Positions 62,001 to 64,000 of a stretch of DNA of 64,000 nucleotides are shown here, one piece after another. The notes below the pieces were generated by a model. It was not told the origin of the DNA, searched no databases, and saw only the letters and a program-made list of their open reading frames with translations. Origin of the DNA: Rhynochetos jubatus (taxonomy: Eukaryota; Chordata; Aves; Eurypygiformes; Rhynochetidae). The stretch is from positions 13,324,142 to 13,388,141 of the forward strand of contig CM050654.1 of assembly GCA_027574665.1 (NCBI GenBank). The letters run 5' to 3'. Position 1 is the stretch's first letter, and every line of letters begins with the position of its first letter. A program made the position numbers and the translations under genes.

Positions 62001-64000
62001 CAGCCTGAACCTCTTGAAGCTTTGTTTGGGGAAAATGCCTACCATATGGGATTTTTACAGAGTTGCTACTGCAGTGGCTGTGCATCTGTTCCTGTAGGCA
62101 GATATTTATGGTTTGCATCTGTAGGACCAGCTTGCAGCATGCACCCTTGACTGCAAAGGGGACTGTGGTGCTGTCTGCCCTTGTGGGAAGCTTGCTGAGG
62201 TAGGCACAAGGTGTGCAGGGGCACCATTTGACAAAGTCTCCTGCTCTGTTCTTTTACTGGATGTGTTATGCCATGCTCTGCCCTCCTCTTGGCTTTTCTG
62301 CTCGCCTGAGTGCAGACACTTTCCCACACCTAACCCCTTTTTCCTTGGTTAATTGATGCATATTACCAATGTAGCTGGCCATGGGACTTGTGAGATCCTA
62401 CCATGGCAGGGTGCACAGATGAGAGAGCTTTTACAGATGGTGTGGTTACTTTTTGGGACTATGGGATGTGATTTTCATCTGGCTTTTATGGCAAGAAGCA
62501 CTTCTTTGAGTCCTGCGTGTTACAATGAAGGCTATCTCCAGAAAAGCATTTTCATTAATTCTATTGCGTTTACAGAAGATAGCGAAGATTAACTAAAAGG
62601 AGTAGTGGAATGTGGTTATTCCAACATGGTGATGGGCTTTAACAAGGAGTCAGAAGGATATTATTATAATAGGGGCAGCAACAGTGATTAAGAGCCCGTA
62701 GAAACCTCTCTGATAACACTGTCAGCAGTCTGCTGCTGTTGCTAGATGAGAGCTTGGTGCCAACTGTGTAGAGAAGCAAAAAATAGTAGGGGGATTGCTT
62801 CTCATTTGTCATTAGATCCATCCAGCCAAAAAAAATTTTACCATTTTATTTCAGATCTGGAAGCAAATGTAGTTGCAACAGGATTCATACAAAGGCCCTT
62901 GCTGTCATTAGGGTTTTGTGCAATATTTCATTTTACATGTGTATGTTGCAGACTGTTTTGTTGAACAGCGTGGCAAGAGTTTTGGAATCAAAATTTATAG
63001 TACAAATTAAATACATTTTGGGAAGCTGACACTTGAAATGGAAATAGTGGAGGAAAATGAACATATTGAACCACCCACTTATTGCTTACTCATTCTGTTT
63101 CTTGACATACTCAGCTTCTGCTGCATTTGCTAGAGCATAAAGACTGGGAGAGCTGATTCTTCACTTCCTTGTCCCTTGCATTGCTGTTCATGCTTGGCAA
63201 AACTGTTGCTTCATGTTGATGATTTTGGAAGACTATAGGGAAGAGTGGACATCAGAGATGGTCTTTCTGTTTTCTAGTCATGGGTAGGTGTCAGTTGTGT
63301 AACATAATAACTAGGGAGTCCTTTAGCGCTTGGCTGTAGGTGCAGTAGATTTTTTCAATAGAAACAGATTCCAGAAAGAAGAAACAAATGCTCCAGGGCC
63401 TGGTTGTTACAAGGTTTCTACAAGTGATGGCCCTGCTGTCCACTTCTGTGGGAAAAGACAACTTGCAAGAACAGCAGCATATACTGTTCACATTCAAACT
63501 ATCAGCTGAGGTGAGGTGAGCTTAACTGAAACATGAGTGCCCATGTAGTGGTATGTTACACGTGAAGCTCTTTCAAATGCACTTTGGGTAAGATTGGTAA
63601 CTCAGGCACTCAAAGTGGAGGGCCTTGTGTACAACTGTGGTTTTCAAACGTTCTCCTGACACGTCCTCAAATGTTGGCAGGGCGACTTACTTTTTTTCCC
63701 TGGCTTTGCTCTTGGAACCACCAAATTATTTTGATACTTGAAAATTTTTTTCTTCTTTAAAGGCAGGCACCTGATACGGAAAACTTGAGCCCCAAGAGTT
63801 GGAAGCTGGCAAGTGTATTTGCAACTGAAAATAGGCAAGCTCTTGCTAATGAGTAAAATTAGCAGTAGATGGTTTCATCAGCTTGGCCTTCAACGTGCAT
63901 GACTTCTGAACATAGAGTTCAAAGAGACGTAAAAGCACTACCTCAGCACTCTATATTTAGCCAGCATTTACCTAACAGCAGTCTAATCTGCTGAAAAAAT

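Larger units (their letters stand above)
37059..64000 (+). other. PLCL1: PLCL1 intron 1, partial
   Basis: The donor GTAAGG at 37059 opens an intron that is very long in other vertebrates, and none of the domain-coding exons (PH, EF, X, Y, C2) appears before the window ends. Sequence is mostly unique and AT-rich. Inside it I recognise CR1-type fragments, one solo LTR, a local duplication, a (AC)10 tract (58795-58814) and a C13 run (46415-46427). Confidence 0.85.

Overview
The window is vertebrate nuclear DNA, almost certainly from a bird and probably not a galliform. Coding sequence is split into short exons with GT/AG borders. There are CR1 LINE tails, and two solo LTRs of a family I know from many neoavian genomes. 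Two CpG islands stand out from AT-rich surroundings. There are no operons or bacterial signals. The bird assignment comes from the repeats and the compact introns, not from a database search.

Two genes can be recognised, lying head to head. On the minus strand, 3,427-21,003 holds BOLL (boule, the ancestral DAZ-family germline RNA-binding protein). Ten coding exons join in frame into about 280 residues. Only the short terminal exon is missing, and it presumably lies off the left edge. On the plus strand, exon 1 of PLCL1 (phospholipase C-like 1, also called PRIP1) lies at 36,786-37,058, and the rest of the window to 64,000 is its first intron. The order BOLL(-) - PLCL1(+) matches human 2q33.1, which supports both calls.

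Region by region: 1-3,426 is the last BOLL intron or 3' flank. 3,427-21,003 is BOLL, with a CR1 fragment at 5.6-5.9 kb. 21.4-22.45 kb is a CpG island upstream of BOLL. 22.45-35.3 kb is intergenic, with one solo LTR, a degenerate minisatellite and a microsatellite. 35.38-37.52 kb is the PLCL1 CpG island, carrying a nearly perfect 15-bp tandem repeat. 37.06-64.0 kb is PLCL1 intron 1, with a second solo LTR, CR1-type fragments, a small local duplication and one short open frame that looks like a secreted peptide.

BOLL binds mRNA in germ cells and promotes translation. PLCL1 is a catalytically inactive PLC relative that binds inositol phosphates, PP1 and GABA-A receptor partners. Nothing here suggests they share a pathway. 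I found no new multi-gene system. The points most worth a second look are a possible alternative terminal exon in BOLL intron 2, a G-quadruplex-prone tract just upstream of the BOLL start, the promoter VNTR and uORF at PLCL1, and the short secreted-type ORF in PLCL1 intron 1. Most other open frames in the window are chance frames.
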